Of a DNA stretch of 64,000 bases, positions 19,247-30,244 are shown piece by piece. This DNA comes from Exiguobacterium sibiricum 7-3 (GTDB taxonomy: Bacteria; Bacillota; Bacilli; Exiguobacteriales; Exiguobacteriaceae): NCBI RefSeq assembly GCF_000620865.1, contig NZ_KK211190.1:633971-697970 (forward strand), written 5' to 3'. Under the pieces are notes generated by a model that searched no databases, was not told the DNA's origin, and worked only from the letters and a program-made list of their open reading frames with translations. The position numbers and the translations under genes are program-made. How positions within the stretch are numbered: the first letter of the stretch is position 1; the number at the start of each line of letters is the position of its first letter.

Positions 19247-20350
19247 ATGAAGCAAGATATGCGCCAACTGATACTTGAACAAGTGAAAGAAGGAAAGCTG
19301 ACGATTGACGAAGCGCTCGACAAATTAGAGCGCCTCGAGGCAATCGATCAGAACCCGTCGCAGGCAAGTGAGCATAAATACGTGGACGAACCGGAACATT
19401 ACGACCGGGTCGATCATTATACGGTCGATTCTTTGACAACGAAGGTCATGTCAGCTTTTGACGGCCTCGTCAACCGGATTAAAGAGAGTGATTTATCACT
19501 CAATCAAACGTCCGGACCGAACGTCACGTACGTCAAACAATTCCCGTTCAGCGGTGAGACGATTCATTTGGATTTATTTAATGCCAATGCAATCGTCGAA
19601 CCGGGTGATTTGGAAGAGTGTGAGTTGACCGTTACCGGTCGCCCGCTCCGTCAAGTTAACGAAGAACAGGCACTGGAGCAGCTGCAAGCAGCGCTTCAGC
19701 ACTCTGTCTCTGCGAATACGTTATCGATTCGTTTAAAAGACAAACGGGTTCGAGCGACGGTTCACTTGAAGGTTCCGCGCCGTCACTATGAATCATTTGT
19801 GTTGCAGACGTTAAATGGTGAAATCACGTTATCTTCGCTCGATGCGACGTCGGTGCAACTGATGACGGCGAATGGACGGATTCAGGTTCGTGACCTGTTC
19901 AGTGAAGAAGTGAAGACATCAACAGCAAACGGTTCGATCGAAATCGAAGAATCGGAAATCAAGTCTCTAAAAGCGAAAACAGCCAATGGTCAAGTCATCG
20001 CGACAGGTGTGTTTGAGCGCTCTGAGCTGAAGACGGCGAACGGAAACGTCCGTTGTGAACTGAAGACGGTCCAGGATGCGAAGATCCAAGCATCGTCGCT
20101 TGCGGGAAGTATCGCCCTGATGTTGCCGCACGGTGCGGAAGTCTACGGTGAACTGGAAACGAACTTTGGCGGGTTGAACTGTAACCTCGATGAGATGGAA
20201 TTGATCCGTGATCAAAAAGAAGTCGTCAACCGGAAACTCCACTTCCTGTCAGGTCGTGGACGGACACCGAAGATTGAAGTCGCTGCCGATACGAAGACAG
20301 GTACGATTTCCGTTACACACGGTGTTCACTTGAGTCCGCAAGCCTTATAA
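19247..20350 (+). CDS. YvlB-like DUF4097 protein
   Basis: A 367-residue protein lacking a signal peptide. Residues 1-35 (RQLILEQVKEGKLTIDEALDKLERL) form the helical YvlB/LiaX N-terminal domain; residues about 95-365 are a right-handed beta-repeat DUF4097 domain, recognisable from repeating short units such as LNGEITLSSLDA, ANGRIQVRDL, ANGSIEIEES, TANGQVIATG and TANGNVRCEL. In Firmicutes such proteins belong to the cell-envelope stress (Lia-type) network, and yvlB lies beside uvrA in B. subtilis. Here the other yvl genes are missing except perhaps the unrelated small membrane gene that follows on the opposite strand. GAGGAGGG upstream of the ATG is strong. Confidence 0.85.
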   Translation: MKQDMRQLILEQVKEGKLTIDEALDKLERLEAIDQNPSQASEHKYVDEPEHYDRVDHYTVDSLTTKVMSAFDGLVNRIKESDLSLNQTSGPNVTYVKQFPFSGETIHLDLFNANAIVEPGDLEECELTVTGRPLRQVNEEQALEQLQAALQHSVSANTLSIRLKDKRVRATVHLKVPRRHYESFVLQTLNGEITLSSLDATSVQLMTANGRIQVRDLFSEEVKTSTANGSIEIEESEIKSLKAKTANGQVIATGVFERSELKTANGNVRCELKTVQDAKIQASSLAGSIALMLPHGAEVYGELETNFGGLNCNLDEMELIRDQKEVVNRKLHFLSGRGRTPKIEVAADTKTGTISVTHGVHLSPQAL

Positions 20351-20353
20351 TAT

Positions 20354-20393
20354 GATCCCTGCCTCTTACATAACGAGAGGCGGGGATTTTTTT
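20354..20393 (+). terminator. Terminator after the YvlB-like gene
   Basis: ATCCCTGCCTCTT / GAGAGGCGGGGAT hairpin with seven Ts. Confidence 0.88.
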
Positions 20394-20395
20394 GC

Positions 20396-20430
20396 GAAAA
20401 AAAAGACGACCCGCTATCAAAGGATAGGGC
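20396..20430 (-). terminator. Terminator of the small membrane protein gene
   Basis: Read on the minus strand, CCCTATC, loop, GATAGCGGG (one bulge) leads into GTCGTC and a run of Ts. Confidence 0.6.
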
Positions 20431-20455
20431 GCCGCCGGATAAAAAGTGGTACTGC

Positions 20456-20848
20456 TTAATAATCGTAATCCTGATCCATCATCGGATCGTCAAAATTCAT
20501 GTTTTCGAAATTGTTCATATCATAGCCAAACGAGAAGAGCGTGATGACACCGATGATTCCGAGAACAATCGAGAGAATGATCAGCCCAATCCCCATCCAA
20601 CTCTTCCGGCGTGAGCGGTTCCAATAGAAAATGATAGCCAAAATATACGAGATGAACGAACCGCTGATAAAGATCCCGATAATCGAGATGATGAAGAACA
20701 ATAATGCCGTTTGATCCTGGTTACGCGAATACGCTTTCCACATATCAATCAGGGCGATGATGAGATAAACGAATCCAACAATGGCAAGAATTCCGAATAA
20801 AATGAAGATAATAATAATGCCAATACCACTACCTGATGATTCCATCAT
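20456..20848 (-). CDS. Small membrane protein of unknown function
   Basis: A 130-residue protein with three strongly hydrophobic segments (about 8-32, 48-70, 83-107), a basic loop NRSRRKS between the second and third, and an acidic Asp/Met/Asn-rich tail ending DYDY. The first segment is extremely Ile-rich. Two adjacent ATG codons are available; 20848 has GGAGGG six bases upstream. It is convergent with the YvlB-like gene and divergent from hprK. It resembles small DUF-type membrane proteins found in envelope-stress loci, but no family could be named. Confidence 0.75.
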   Translation of the reverse strand: MMESSGSGIGIIIIFILFGILAIVGFVYLIIALIDMWKAYSRNQDQTALLFFIISIIGIFISGSFISYILAIIFYWNRSRRKSWMGIGLIILSIVLGIIGVITLFSFGYDMNNFENMNFDDPMMDQDYDY

Positions 20849-20914
20849 GGTAAACCCTCCTTTTTTTCCTATCTGTACTCCATTCCCAAGATTGCCCACT
20901 TCTAATCGAAATCC

Positions 20915-20941
20915 TTGATTTTGATAAAAATATGGTACAAT
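20915..20941 (+). promoter_or_regulatory. Candidate promoter of the hprK operon
   Basis: An extended -10, TGGTACAAT (20933-20941), lies about 27 bases before the start; TTGATT at 20915-20920 is a slightly close -35 (15-base spacer). Confidence 0.4.
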
Positions 20942-20968
20942 ACTTCAAGTGAAAGGGGCTGATTGAGC

Positions 20969-21904
20969 GTGCAACCAAAAGTGCGAACAGCTGAAATCGT
21001 AAAGCAATTCAATTTAAAAATTGTCACCGGGGAAGAAGGACTACATCGTCCGATTCTGACGGCTGATCTTTGTCGACCAGGTCTTGTCCTCGCCGGATAT
21101 TACGCCTATTATCCAGCAGAACGTCTCCAGATTCTCGGGAAAACGGAATTGACGTTTTTCAACAACTTGACGTATGAAGAACAGCTGGAACGAGCAAATG
21201 TTCTCTGTACGGATGAAACACCGGGAATTTTGATTACACGTGGTTTTGATGTGCCGGAAGCCATCGTCAAAGCAGCGGACGAAACGAACGTCCCCCTTTT
21301 GACGACGAAGGGACATACGACATCGGTCGAATCGCAAATCACGAATTTCCTTGAGGCAGAACTGGCGCCAACGACAGCGATGCATGGCGTGCTCGTCGAC
21401 ATTTACGGTGTCGGTGTCTTCATCAAAGGCGCAAGCGGCGTCGGGAAATCCGAGACGGCACTGGAACTCGTCAAACGGGGACATCGTTTGGTCGCCGATG
21501 ATTCGGTCGAGATTCGCCAAACCGGGGACGGGATCCTTGTCGGGACAGCTCCGAAATTGATTCAGCATCTGCTTGAAATTCGCGGAATCGGCATCATCGA
21601 TGTCATGACGTTATTCGGTGCCGGTGCCGTTCGTTCGCATAAGAAAATCAGCCTCGTCTGTAATTTGGAAATTTGGGATCAGGCGAAAGTCTACGATCGG
21701 GTAGGACTGGACCAGGAAACATTGCAAATCATCGATACGGAAATCCCGTTCTTGACGATTCCGGTTCGTCCAGGGCGAAACTTAGCCGTCATCATTGAGG
21801 TGGCTGCGATGAACTATCGTCTGAAAAACATGGGTATCAATACAGCAGAAGAGTTTGCCGGGCGTCTCGCGCAAGCGATTGAAGACGGGAACGGTGGTCT
21901 GTGA
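20969..21904 (+). CDS. hprK: HPr kinase/phosphorylase
   Basis: A bifunctional enzyme that phosphorylates HPr on Ser46 when glycolytic intermediates are high and removes it when phosphate is high; Ser-P-HPr is the co-repressor of CcpA. The 311-residue product has an N-terminal domain (1-130) and a kinase domain with Walker A GASGVGKS (about 153-160), HPrK signature [17 protein letters not shown] (about 201-217) and the C-terminal [15 protein letters not shown]. The GTG at 20969 has AAGGGG ten bases upstream and matches the B. subtilis start; the TTG at 20963 is too close to that site. The stop overlaps the lgt start. The usual second target, Crh, is absent from its normal place in this window. 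Confidence 0.97.
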   Translation: MQPKVRTAEIVKQFNLKIVTGEEGLHRPILTADLCRPGLVLAGYYAYYPAERLQILGKTELTFFNNLTYEEQLERANVLCTDETPGILITRGFDVPEAIVKAADETNVPLLTTKGHTTSVESQITNFLEAELAPTTAMHGVLVDIYGVGVFIKGASGVGKSETALELVKRGHRLVADDSVEIRQTGDGILVGTAPKLIQHLLEIRGIGIIDVMTLFGAGAVRSHKKISLVCNLEIWDQAKVYDRVGLDQETLQIIDTEIPFLTIPVRPGRNLAVIIEVAAMNYRLKNMGINTAEEFAGRLAQAIEDGNGGL

Positions 21905-22737
21905 TGGGAACATTAGCGAGTGTCCAACCAACGTTTGATCGGGTAGCCATCGAACTGGGCCCGATTCCGATTTATTGGTACGGGATCGTCATCGCGCTTG
22001 GCGCTGTCGTCGGTCTGATGATTGCGATCTTTGAATCAAAACGGATCGGTTTTAACGAAGAATATGCCGTCGATGTCGTTATCTGGTCGATTCCGATCAG
22101 CATCATCTGTGCCCGGATTTATTATGTCGCGTTTGAGTGGGATTATTATGGCCAGAATCTTGATCAAATCATTAACATCCGCCAGGGCGGGATTGCGATT
22201 CATGGTGCCATCATCGGTGCGATTTTGACAGTTTTGATTTATACGCGGAAGAAAAACATCTCGTTTTGGCAAATTGCCGACATTCTGGCACCGTCGCTCT
22301 TATTCGGACAAGCTGTCGGACGCTGGGGGAACTTCTTTAACCAAGAAGCTCACGGCGGAGAGACGACGTGGACCTTCCTGCAGGATACATTGCACTTACC
22401 GGACTGGATCGTCAATCAGATGTATATCGACGGTGCCTATTACATTCCAACGTTCTTATATGAAAGTATTTGGAACATCATCGGTGTCATCTTATTGATC
22501 GTCTGGCGGATGAAGTTCAACCCGCGCCGCGGTTACGTGTTCCTCGGTTACCTGATCTGGTATTCGATTGGCCGTTTTTACATCGAAGGTTTACGGACGG
22601 ACAGTTTGATGATGGGAGGCGGACTCCGGACCGCGCAAATCGTCTCGATCTGTCTGATTATCTTCGGAGTCATCATGCTATTCGTGCGGAAAAATGCCGT
22701 TCGTTATTTGGACGGAACAAAACGGGAGGCGAAATGA
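21904..22737 (+). CDS. lgt: Prolipoprotein diacylglyceryl transferase
   Basis: Transfers diacylglycerol from phosphatidylglycerol to the lipobox Cys of prolipoproteins, the first step of lipoprotein maturation. The 277-residue membrane protein has about seven hydrophobic segments and the Lgt signature [14 protein letters not shown] (about 139-152), including the conserved Arg and Asn; [14 protein letters not shown] carries the essential His. The ATG at 21904 overlaps the hprK stop by one base (TGATG). Its substrates in this window include CccB and RbsB. Confidence 0.97.
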   Translation: MGTLASVQPTFDRVAIELGPIPIYWYGIVIALGAVVGLMIAIFESKRIGFNEEYAVDVVIWSIPISIICARIYYVAFEWDYYGQNLDQIINIRQGGIAIHGAIIGAILTVLIYTRKKNISFWQIADILAPSLLFGQAVGRWGNFFNQEAHGGETTWTFLQDTLHLPDWIVNQMYIDGAYYIPTFLYESIWNIIGVILLIVWRMKFNPRRGYVFLGYLIWYSIGRFYIEGLRTDSLMMGGGLRTAQIVSICLIIFGVIMLFVRKNAVRYLDGTKREAK

Positions 22738-22741
22738 ACCG

Positions 22742-23398
22742 ATGATTCAAACGATTTTATTTGATCTCGACGGGACGTTGATTGATACGAACCCCCTCAT
22801 CCTAAAAAGTTTTGCCCATACGCTCGATTATTACTATCCGGACCGGACGTTTACGGAAGCGGAACTGCTTCCGTTCATCGGACCGACGCTTGAAAAGTCG
22901 TTTTCGGAAATGAATGCGGACCAGTGGAAAGAAATGGTCGCGTTTTACCGGAGTTACAACATCGCGATGCATGACGCGCTTGTCCTCGAATATCCGGGAG
23001 TACTCGACGGATTACGACAATTGAAGGAACAAGGCTATAAATTAGCGGTCGTCACGTCGAAGAGTCGCCGGGTCGCGCTAAAAGGAATCGAACTGTTTGG
23101 ATTGACACCTCTGTTTGATGCCATCATCGCAGCAGATGATGTGACGGAAGAGAAGCCGGCTGTCGAACCGTTTGAAAAGGCGATGGCGTTACTCGGTTCG
23201 ACACGGGAAGAAACGATCATGGTTGGTGACAACGATACGGACATCCACGGCGGGAAAAATGCCGGTCTGAAAACCGTTGCCGTCGGCTGGGCGATTAAAG
23301 GACGTCCGTATCTCGAAGCGTTGCAGCCGGATTTAATCATTGATTCGATGGAACAGTTGAGTGACTGGATCGAGGCCGAAAATGCCAAGGCGGACTGA
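22742..23398 (+). CDS. ppaX: Pyrophosphatase PpaX, HAD superfamily
   Basis: In Bacillus, PpaX hydrolyses the pyrophosphate released when HprK/P dephosphorylates Ser-P-HPr, pulling that reaction forward; this explains its place behind hprK and lgt. The 218-residue protein has the HAD motifs: [11 protein letters not shown] (7-16), [10 protein letters not shown] (Ser/Thr at about 105), III Lys in [31 protein letters not shown] precedes the ATG by 12 bases. The yvoF start lies inside its last codons. Confidence 0.93.
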   Translation: MIQTILFDLDGTLIDTNPLILKSFAHTLDYYYPDRTFTEAELLPFIGPTLEKSFSEMNADQWKEMVAFYRSYNIAMHDALVLEYPGVLDGLRQLKEQGYKLAVVTSKSRRVALKGIELFGLTPLFDAIIAADDVTEEKPAVEPFEKAMALLGSTREETIMVGDNDTDIHGGKNAGLKTVAVGWAIKGRPYLEALQPDLIIDSMEQLSDWIEAENAKAD

Positions 23399-23864
23399 CC
23401 GGTATCACGTCGGGGCAACGAACCCGCTCTGGCATATGTACCGGACGGTGTCGTTCTTCAAGGTGATGTGGTGTTTTACGATCATCACGATCGGCAGGTT
23501 TTCCCCGTCGCTTCGCTTCAAGAACAGCCTCTACCGGACGTGTCTCGGGATGAAGATTGGAGACCGGACGGCGCTTGCTTTGATGGTCATGCCGGATACG
23601 ATGTTCCCGGAACGGATTACGATCGGCTCCAACACCATCATCGGATTCAATACGACGATTCTCTGTCACGAATATTTGACGACCGAATACCGGATCGGCA
23701 ACGTGACGATCGGGAATGATGTGTTGATTGGCGCGAACGTGACGATTCTGCCCGGTGTGACAATCGGAGACGGTGCGATGGTTGGAGCAGGTTCCGTCGT
23801 CCACCGGGATATTCTGCCCGGTGAACGGGTGTCGAGTCAACCGCTGCGCCGGCACGAAATGTGA
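23382..23864 (+). CDS. Hexapeptide-repeat acyltransferase, YvoF-like
   Basis: A 160-residue left-handed beta-helix acetyltransferase. Hexapeptide repeats run through about residues 65-145 ([52 protein letters not shown]), and the His in the CHEYL segment is a likely catalytic residue. The N-terminal [22 protein letters not shown] and [11 protein letters not shown] match YvoF of B. subtilis, which sits at the same place after ppaX. The ATG at 23382 overlaps ppaX by 17 bases. The acceptor is unknown. In B. subtilis hisZ follows directly; here it lies 39 kb away. Confidence 0.88.
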   Translation: MPRRTDRYHVGATNPLWHMYRTVSFFKVMWCFTIITIGRFSPSLRFKNSLYRTCLGMKIGDRTALALMVMPDTMFPERITIGSNTIIGFNTTILCHEYLTTEYRIGNVTIGNDVLIGANVTILPGVTIGDGAMVGAGSVVHRDILPGERVSSQPLRRHEM

Positions 23865-23893
23865 CAAAAATGTGAGAAGGAGGAGAGGACGAG

Positions 23894-24274
23894 ATGAATC
23901 AAATCCGCTTTACGTATAAGACAGGAAAGTATTTCGGAAGATTATTTGCTGAACGTCCGCAAGGATTGGTCGTTGAGGTATTGGCCGTCGAGAAACATCC
24001 GATTCAAGGTGATCTGCACAATCCGAATCAGATCGACGTGCCACTCTTCCATGTCCGTACCGCCTTACACCCGCACGAAAAAGTGACGGTTGCCCCCGGT
24101 GTCGTCTATGCCTATGAAGGCGAGATTCCGAGCTATGCCGAAAGCTTACGCCAAGCGTTCGACAAGGAAGTGGAACGCTTGAATGGACAAAACCCACAAA
24201 CGGATGCTTTCGTACAAAAATGCTTGGAGAATTACAAGGAACTGGAATCGATTTATGCGAAACGTTGGGGATAA
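23894..24274 (+). CDS. Kinase-associated protein B (KapB)-like
   Basis: A 126-residue soluble protein. Segments YKTGKYFGRLFAERPQGLVVEVLAVEKHPIQGDLHNP and DVPLFHVRTAL resemble the KapB family, which in B. subtilis supports KinB input to the sporulation phosphorelay. The first 60 residues form a small beta-barrel-like fold and the rest is helical. It lacks a lipobox or membrane segment. GAAGGAGGAGAG lies before the ATG. No KinB is visible in this window, so any link to a kinase is inference from the family name only. Confidence 0.7.
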   Translation: MNQIRFTYKTGKYFGRLFAERPQGLVVEVLAVEKHPIQGDLHNPNQIDVPLFHVRTALHPHEKVTVAPGVVYAYEGEIPSYAESLRQAFDKEVERLNGQNPQTDAFVQKCLENYKELESIYAKRWG

Positions 24275-24290
24275 ACCCCGGCGTTTTTTT
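24262..24290 (+). terminator. Terminator overlapping the end of the KapB-like gene
   Basis: ACGTTGGGG / CCCCGGCGT hairpin spans the stop codon and is followed by seven Ts. Confidence 0.8.
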
Positions 24291-24370
24291 CTGTTGCAAC
24301 GGTTTCCGAGATAGGTTATTCTTGTCTCTGCAACTACGAAACCAGATTTAGATCTATGGGGGCTTGAATC

Positions 24371-25855
24371 ATGATGGAATTAACTGAATACAAAGCAGAC
24401 CCCTTTGCGATTACAACGCGCCAAGCGGAGCTTTTTTATTTCCGCGGACGGAAGGCGCACCGGGAAGGGCGACTGGAAGAGGCGGTCTATCATCTCGATG
24501 AAGCAACGACACTTCAGCCGAGTGACATCCGTTACCTTTTACGTTACGCCCGTGTTTTATTCGAGACAGGCGAAATCAATCATGCCAATGATGTCTTGAA
24601 ACAAGTGCGGACGCTCGACCAGTCAAATACCGAATCATTATTTTATTTAGCGAATAACTACGCGCATGTCTCCTTATATGAAGAGGCTAAAAATTACGCG
24701 CTTGAATATTTATCCAGTGCACCAAACGGGAAACACGCAGAGGCATCGGCCGCACTCGTGGAATTAATCGATCTCGAACAAGAGATGGAAGATGACGATG
24801 AGGATGAATTGATTCGTTTACATGCTCAGGCACAACGTCAAATCGACAAAGGGATGCTCTTTGCGGCGCAGGAGACACTCGAGTCATTAATCGCCCAGTA
24901 TCCGACATTCTGGCCGGCCTATAACAATCTCGCCATCGTCGAGTTTTATCTCGGTGAAAACGATCGTGCTTTTGCTTCACTCGAACAAGTCCTTGATGGA
25001 AATCCGGGAAACTTGCATGCCCTCTGTAACACGCTTGTGTTGTTGCATGAGATGGGACAGGATGAAGAAGCGCATCGTTTGTCGAACAAACTCGAACACG
25101 TCCGCTCTGTCAATCTTGAGACACGCTATAAGGTCGCGTCAACGCTTGCGATCATCGGCCGTCATGATTTGGCATACGAAGAACTGAAGTTACTCGAACG
25201 TCGTGGCTACCGGGGAGACCCGTTGTTTGGACACTGGTTGTCGATCTCAGCTTTCAAGACGGGACATGTCGAAGAAGCCGCTGCGTTCCTTCAATCAGAA
25301 GAAGCGCAAGGCATGCGGGAAGAACGGGAAGCTTACGACATCCGTCATAACCTCCAGTTCCGCTCAGCCTTGATCCAAGCCTTGAAGACAGAAGATGATG
25401 TCTCACGGATTTTTACGGCCTTGTTACTCGGCAAGCTGAACGATGAGGAAGCGAAGCTCGCATTATCGATGATGCCGGAAGTGACGGATCATCCAGACGT
25501 TTTATTACTGACTGAACAAATCATTCATGAGATGAACGGGGAGCACGAAGTTGTCGATGCTCGGATTCAACGTGCCTTGATGACGATTCGTCTTGCGGAA
25601 CGATATGTGTCGGATGAGGAACGGATGAGCCTCGAAGGTGATTTTTACGAACGATTTGCCCGACTCGTTCTGAGTGGTGAGACGTTTGAATCGGTCGAAC
25701 AGTCGGCTGCGGCCTTGATTTATCTGTTTCATGATGTCCGCGACGGTATGTTGATTGAAGACTGCGCGGCACTCGTTCACGTTTCATTCGATGATGTGGC
25801 AGCGACGATCCGTGCCTATCAACGACTTTTGAACCCGGCCCGTGCAAAGTGTTAG
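24371..25855 (+). CDS. TPR-repeat protein
   Basis: A 494-residue helical protein without signal peptide or membrane segments. Tetratricopeptide units are visible through about residues 15-120 (AELFYFRGRKAHREGRLEEAVYHLDEATTLQPS, ARVLFETGEINHANDVLKQVRTLD, LFYLANNYAHVSLYEEAKNYALEYL) and 145-260 (AAQETLESLIAQYPTFWPAYNNLAIVEFYLGENDRAF). An acidic stretch EQEMEDDDEDE separates two blocks. B. subtilis has a TPR gene (yvcD) upstream of trxB, so this is probably its counterpart. TPRs bind proteins; the partner is unknown. An ATG three bases further in is an alternative start. Confidence 0.85.
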   Translation: MMELTEYKADPFAITTRQAELFYFRGRKAHREGRLEEAVYHLDEATTLQPSDIRYLLRYARVLFETGEINHANDVLKQVRTLDQSNTESLFYLANNYAHVSLYEEAKNYALEYLSSAPNGKHAEASAALVELIDLEQEMEDDDEDELIRLHAQAQRQIDKGMLFAAQETLESLIAQYPTFWPAYNNLAIVEFYLGENDRAFASLEQVLDGNPGNLHALCNTLVLLHEMGQDEEAHRLSNKLEHVRSVNLETRYKVASTLAIIGRHDLAYEELKLLERRGYRGDPLFGHWLSISAFKTGHVEEAAAFLQSEEAQGMREEREAYDIRHNLQFRSALIQALKTEDDVSRIFTALLLGKLNDEEAKLALSMMPEVTDHPDVLLLTEQIIHEMNGEHEVVDARIQRALMTIRLAERYVSDEERMSLEGDFYERFARLVLSGETFESVEQSAAALIYLFHDVRDGMLIEDCAALVHVSFDDVAATIRAYQRLLNPARAKC

Positions 25856-26878
<1,023 letters not shown>

Positions 26879-26886
26879 TTCAAGGT

Positions 26887-26938
26887 CCAGCTTGGTTGGG
26901 AGGCTCTTCCATCAAGCTGGCTCTTTTTTTATGTTATA
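26887..26938 (+). terminator. Terminator after trxB
   Basis: CCAGCTTG / CAAGCTGG stem with an inner TTGGGAG / CTTCCA stem, then seven Ts. Confidence 0.85.
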
Positions 26939-26990
26939 CTGAAACGAGAGTAAAAAATACACACGGAACTGTTGTCTGGAGGGCGAAGAG

Positions 26991-27860
26991 ATGGAACAGA
27001 ATCAACCGCAACTGGTCATCATTACAGGAATGAGTGGCGCCGGAAAAACGGTCGCCATGAACAGCTTTGAAGACTTAGGCTATTTTTGTGTCGACAATCT
27101 ACCACCGACGTTACTGCCGCAATTGATTGAAGTGATTGGGCAGGTCCGTCCGAAAATCGCCGTCGCCATCGATACACGGGCTCGTGATTTCATCGACAGT
27201 TTCTTTGTCGTTTATGAAGATCTGAAGAAAACGAATCTGCAAATCCGGATGCTGTATCTTGATGCCCGCAACGACGTGCTCGTCCGCCGGTATAAAGAAT
27301 CACGCCGGTCGCATCCTTTGGCGCCGACGGCTTCCCCGTTGATCGGAATTGAACGGGAACGGACGTTGCTTGAAGGATTCCGCGATAAAGCCCAGTTGTT
27401 GATGGATACGAGTGACATCAAACCGCTCGCCTTAAAGGAACGAATCTTAAAAGAATTTACGGAAGGGGAACGGATTCCGTTCACCGTCAACGTGATGTCG
27501 TTCGGGTTCAAGCACGGTCTGCCGCTCGATGCCGATCTTGTGTTTGACTTACGTTTCCTGCCGAACCCGTTTTACATTCCGGAACTCCGACCAAAGACAG
27601 GTCTCGATCTCGAAGTCTCGTCGTATGTCATGCAATGGCCGGAAGCGAAGCTGTTTTATAAAAAGCTCGTCGACATGCTCGAATTCCTGATTCCCCAGTA
27701 TGAACGGGAAGGGAAATCGCAGCTCGTCGTGGCGCTCGGCTGTACGGGGGGCAAACACCGCTCGATTACGTTTGCGGAAGCGATCAGTAAAGAATTCAAG
27801 AATCAATACCATGTCGTGACGAACCATCGGGATTATGTCCATGCGAAGGAGGAAAAATAA
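26991..27860 (+). CDS. rapZ: RNase adapter / nucleotide-binding protein RapZ (YvcJ)
   Basis: A 289-residue P-loop protein with Walker A GMSGAGKT (about 13-20), Walker B-like IDTRARDF and the C-terminal domain with [26 protein letters not shown] and [10 protein letters not shown]. YvcJ of B. subtilis hydrolyses GTP and influences competence; E. coli RapZ directs RNase E to a small RNA, a role not transferable here. It is the first of three overlapping genes; the yvcK ATG shares one base with its TAA. GGAGGGCG is its ribosome site. The nudix gene yvcI usually found before it in Bacillus is missing. Confidence 0.96.
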   Translation: MEQNQPQLVIITGMSGAGKTVAMNSFEDLGYFCVDNLPPTLLPQLIEVIGQVRPKIAVAIDTRARDFIDSFFVVYEDLKKTNLQIRMLYLDARNDVLVRRYKESRRSHPLAPTASPLIGIERERTLLEGFRDKAQLLMDTSDIKPLALKERILKEFTEGERIPFTVNVMSFGFKHGLPLDADLVFDLRFLPNPFYIPELRPKTGLDLEVSSYVMQWPEAKLFYKKLVDMLEFLIPQYEREGKSQLVVALGCTGGKHRSITFAEAISKEFKNQYHVVTNHRDYVHAKEEK

Positions 27861-28858
27861 TGAAATGGGAACGGAAAGTCGTCGCCATCGGCGGAGGAAC
27901 GGGCCTATCGACTCTTTTGCGCGGACTAAAACACTATCCGCTTGATATCACGGCCATCGTCACCGTCGCGGATGACGGCGGAAGTTCGGGCCGCTTGCGG
28001 ACGGAATTCAACATGCTGCCGCCGGGCGATATCCGAAACGTCATCGTCTCCCTGTCGAAGTCCGAGACGTTGATGGACCGGATCATGCAATACCGCTTTG
28101 AGACGGGGGAAGGTCTGCACGGACACTCGCTCGGTAACTTAATGCTGACGGCTGCGACGCAGCTCTGTAACGGGTCATTCGTCGAAGCGATCGGTGTCAT
28201 GGGACAACTCTTGAATGCCGAAGGGAAAGTCTATCCGGCGACGGAGCGGACGATTACGTTATGTGCCGAGTTTGAAGATGGAACGATCGTCAAAGGGGAA
28301 TCCTTGATTCCGAAAGTCGGCAAAGTCATCGAACGGATTTTCCTCGAGGAAGAGGATGTCCGTCCTGTTCCGGAAGCGATTCAGGCGATTCTCGATGCCG
28401 ACGTCATCGTCCTTGGTCCCGGCAGTCTCTACACGAGCGTCATTCCGAACGTCCTGATCGAGGAAATCCGCGATGCGATCAAACAATCGCTTGCGCCGGT
28501 CGTCTATATTTGTAACGTCATGACACAACCGGGTGAGACGACAGCCTTTACGGCAAATGATCACTTGAATGTCCTGGAACGATTCCTCGGTGAAGGGGTG
28601 ATTGATACGATCATCGTCAACAACGAATCGATTGATGTCAGTTATCTGCGGAAGTACCAGAAGGATCATGCCGATATGGTGACCTATGATGAATCGAGTT
28701 TTGAAGAAGCAGGAATTGAAGTACTCGCGGACGATATCGTGGATTATAACCATCACTTCATCCGTCATGACTCAGATGCTGTCGCAAGCCTCGTCATGCG
28801 GAAAGTTCTATCCATCCGACGTGTACGTCAATTCGAAGGGAAGGAGGAACTGACGTGA
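27860..28858 (+). CDS. Gluconeogenesis/morphology factor YvcK
   Basis: A 332-residue Rossmann-fold protein of the CofD/YvcK family, needed in B. subtilis for growth on gluconeogenic carbon and for correct placement of PBP1; it binds UDP-sugars. Visible motifs are [14 protein letters not shown] (about 11-24), [12 protein letters not shown] (about 36-47), PPGDIRNV and [15 protein letters not shown] (about 185-199). It is joined by overlaps to rapZ (one base) and whiA (four bases, GTGA), a strongly coupled operon conserved across Firmicutes. Confidence 0.95.
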   Translation: MKWERKVVAIGGGTGLSTLLRGLKHYPLDITAIVTVADDGGSSGRLRTEFNMLPPGDIRNVIVSLSKSETLMDRIMQYRFETGEGLHGHSLGNLMLTAATQLCNGSFVEAIGVMGQLLNAEGKVYPATERTITLCAEFEDGTIVKGESLIPKVGKVIERIFLEEEDVRPVPEAIQAILDADVIVLGPGSLYTSVIPNVLIEEIRDAIKQSLAPVVYICNVMTQPGETTAFTANDHLNVLERFLGEGVIDTIIVNNESIDVSYLRKYQKDHADMVTYDESSFEEAGIEVLADDIVDYNHHFIRHDSDAVASLVMRKVLSIRRVRQFEGKEELT

Positions 28859-29811
28859 GTTTTGCATCAGAAGTCAAAAAAGAATTAACGCAAATCGCGA
28901 TCACTGATCATGAAATGAAGGCGGAACTCGCCGCCTTGGCCCGGATGAACGGCGCGATCTCATTTGGGCTTGGACGTGGACTGACACTGGATATCTCGAC
29001 GGAAAATGCATCGATTGCCCGCCGTATTTATTCCTTGCTCAAACGGGCCTATGCCGTCCATTTGGATTTACTTGTCCGGAAAAAGATGCGTCTGAAAAAA
29101 AATAACGTCTATATCGTCCGCGTCAAACAACAGGCGGATAAGATTCTACAGGATCTTGGGATTCTGGGAGAAGGATTTACGATGATCCGCTCGATCAGCG
29201 ATTCGATTCTCAACGACGAACGGCGTGCACGGGCCTATCTGCGCGGTGCCTTTTTAGCCGGAGGATCGTTAAACAATCCGGCGACGTCCTCGTATCACCT
29301 GGAAATTTTCAGTCTGTACGAAGAACATAATGCCGCCTTGCGCAGCCTGACAAATCAATTTGATTTGAATGCGAAAGCAATCGAGCGAAAAAAAGGACAT
29401 ATTCTCTACATCAAGGAAAGTGAGAAGATTTCTGATTTTCTTAAGCTCGTCGGAGCGACGTATTCGATGTTACGCTTTGAAGATGTCCGGATCTTAAAAG
29501 ACATGCGGAATTCGGTCAACCGGCTCGTCAACTGTGAGACGGCGAACCTGAATAAAACCGTCGGGGCGGCGTTACGCCAGGTCGAGAACATCAAGTTTCT
29601 CGAACGGACGGTCGGACTCGATGTCTTGCCGGACAAATTAAAAGAAATCGCCATTTTGCGGGTGACACACCAAGATGTGACCTTGCAGGAGCTCGGCGAG
29701 ATGGTCGAGAGTGGTTCCATCTCGAAATCCGGGATCAATCATCGATTGCGCAAGATTGATCAAATTGCGGATAAAATGCGAAACGGGGAGTCGATGACCG
29801 GGTCTCTTTAG
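28855..29811 (+). CDS. whiA: DNA-binding protein WhiA
   Basis: A 318-residue protein with a degenerate LAGLIDADG homing-endonuclease fold (about 20-200, including [19 protein letters not shown] and [17 protein letters not shown]) and a C-terminal helix-turn-helix (about 270-305, [24 protein letters not shown]). In B. subtilis WhiA affects Z-ring formation and chromosome segregation; in actinomycetes it controls sporulation. The GTG start overlaps the yvcK stop. In Bacillus the next gene is crh; here a different small gene follows after its own promoter. Confidence 0.96.
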   Translation: MSFASEVKKELTQIAITDHEMKAELAALARMNGAISFGLGRGLTLDISTENASIARRIYSLLKRAYAVHLDLLVRKKMRLKKNNVYIVRVKQQADKILQDLGILGEGFTMIRSISDSILNDERRARAYLRGAFLAGGSLNNPATSSYHLEIFSLYEEHNAALRSLTNQFDLNAKAIERKKGHILYIKESEKISDFLKLVGATYSMLRFEDVRILKDMRNSVNRLVNCETANLNKTVGAALRQVENIKFLERTVGLDVLPDKLKEIAILRVTHQDVTLQELGEMVESGSISKSGINHRLRKIDQIADKMRNGESMTGSL

Positions 29812-29819
29812 GGAGTAAC

Positions 29820-29848
29820 TTGCGAGATGAACCATAGTCTACTATAAT
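29820..29848 (+). promoter_or_regulatory. SigA-type promoter of the small gene at 29893
   Basis: TTGCGA (29820-29825) and TATAAT (29843-29848) are 17 bases apart. Confidence 0.6.
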
Positions 29849-29892
29849 ATATAGTCGATGCAACTAAATGTTCGAATTAAGGAGTTTTTGAA

Positions 29893-30129
29893 ATGGCTAA
29901 TGAGAAAAAACGTATTTCGCTGACAGTTGATGCGAAGTTTGATGAAGTGCTTACGAAAAAAGCGAAAACGATCGGTGTGCCAAAAAGTACGCTCGTCGCA
30001 TTTGCGACATCGTTGTTCCTGAAGCAATTACAGGCAGAAGAAGAGCTTTCACCGCATGCGAACGGGATTTACACATTGATTCGCGAAAACCACGATATCG
30101 TTTCTGATATCACAGATTTGATCGACTAA
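29893..30129 (+). CDS. Small ribbon-helix-helix-like protein in the crh position
   Basis: A 78-residue protein with a good AAGGAG site. Residues 5-45 (KRISLTVDAKFDEVLTKKAKTIGVPKSTLVAFATSLFLKQL) fit the strand-helix-helix pattern of CopG/Arc-type DNA-binding proteins; the remaining 33 residues are mostly helical and acidic. It has none of the HPr-fold signatures and lacks the Ser46 region, so it is not Crh. It has its own promoter and terminator. It could be an autoregulator or an orphan antitoxin-like protein, but no toxin-like gene is adjacent. Confidence 0.75.
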   Translation: MANEKKRISLTVDAKFDEVLTKKAKTIGVPKSTLVAFATSLFLKQLQAEEELSPHANGIYTLIRENHDIVSDITDLID

Positions 30130-30137
30130 TAAATAAG

Positions 30138-30192
30138 GACCTCTGTCCGCGTCTGTTCTGAGAAGAGCGACGCAAGGGACGGAGGTCTTTTT
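30138..30192 (+). terminator. Terminator after the small RHH-like gene
   Basis: GACCTCTGTCC / GGGACGGAGGTC long hairpin followed by five Ts. Confidence 0.8.
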
Positions 30193-30201
30193 GATGGTCA
30201 G

Positions 30202-30234
30202 AAAAAAACCGTCCTCGCAATCAGCGAAGACGGT
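30202..30234 (-). terminator. Terminator of clpP
   Basis: On the minus strand ACCGTCTTCGC / GCGAGGACGGT is followed by seven Ts. Confidence 0.88.
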
Positions 30235-30244
30235 CCAATGAAAA

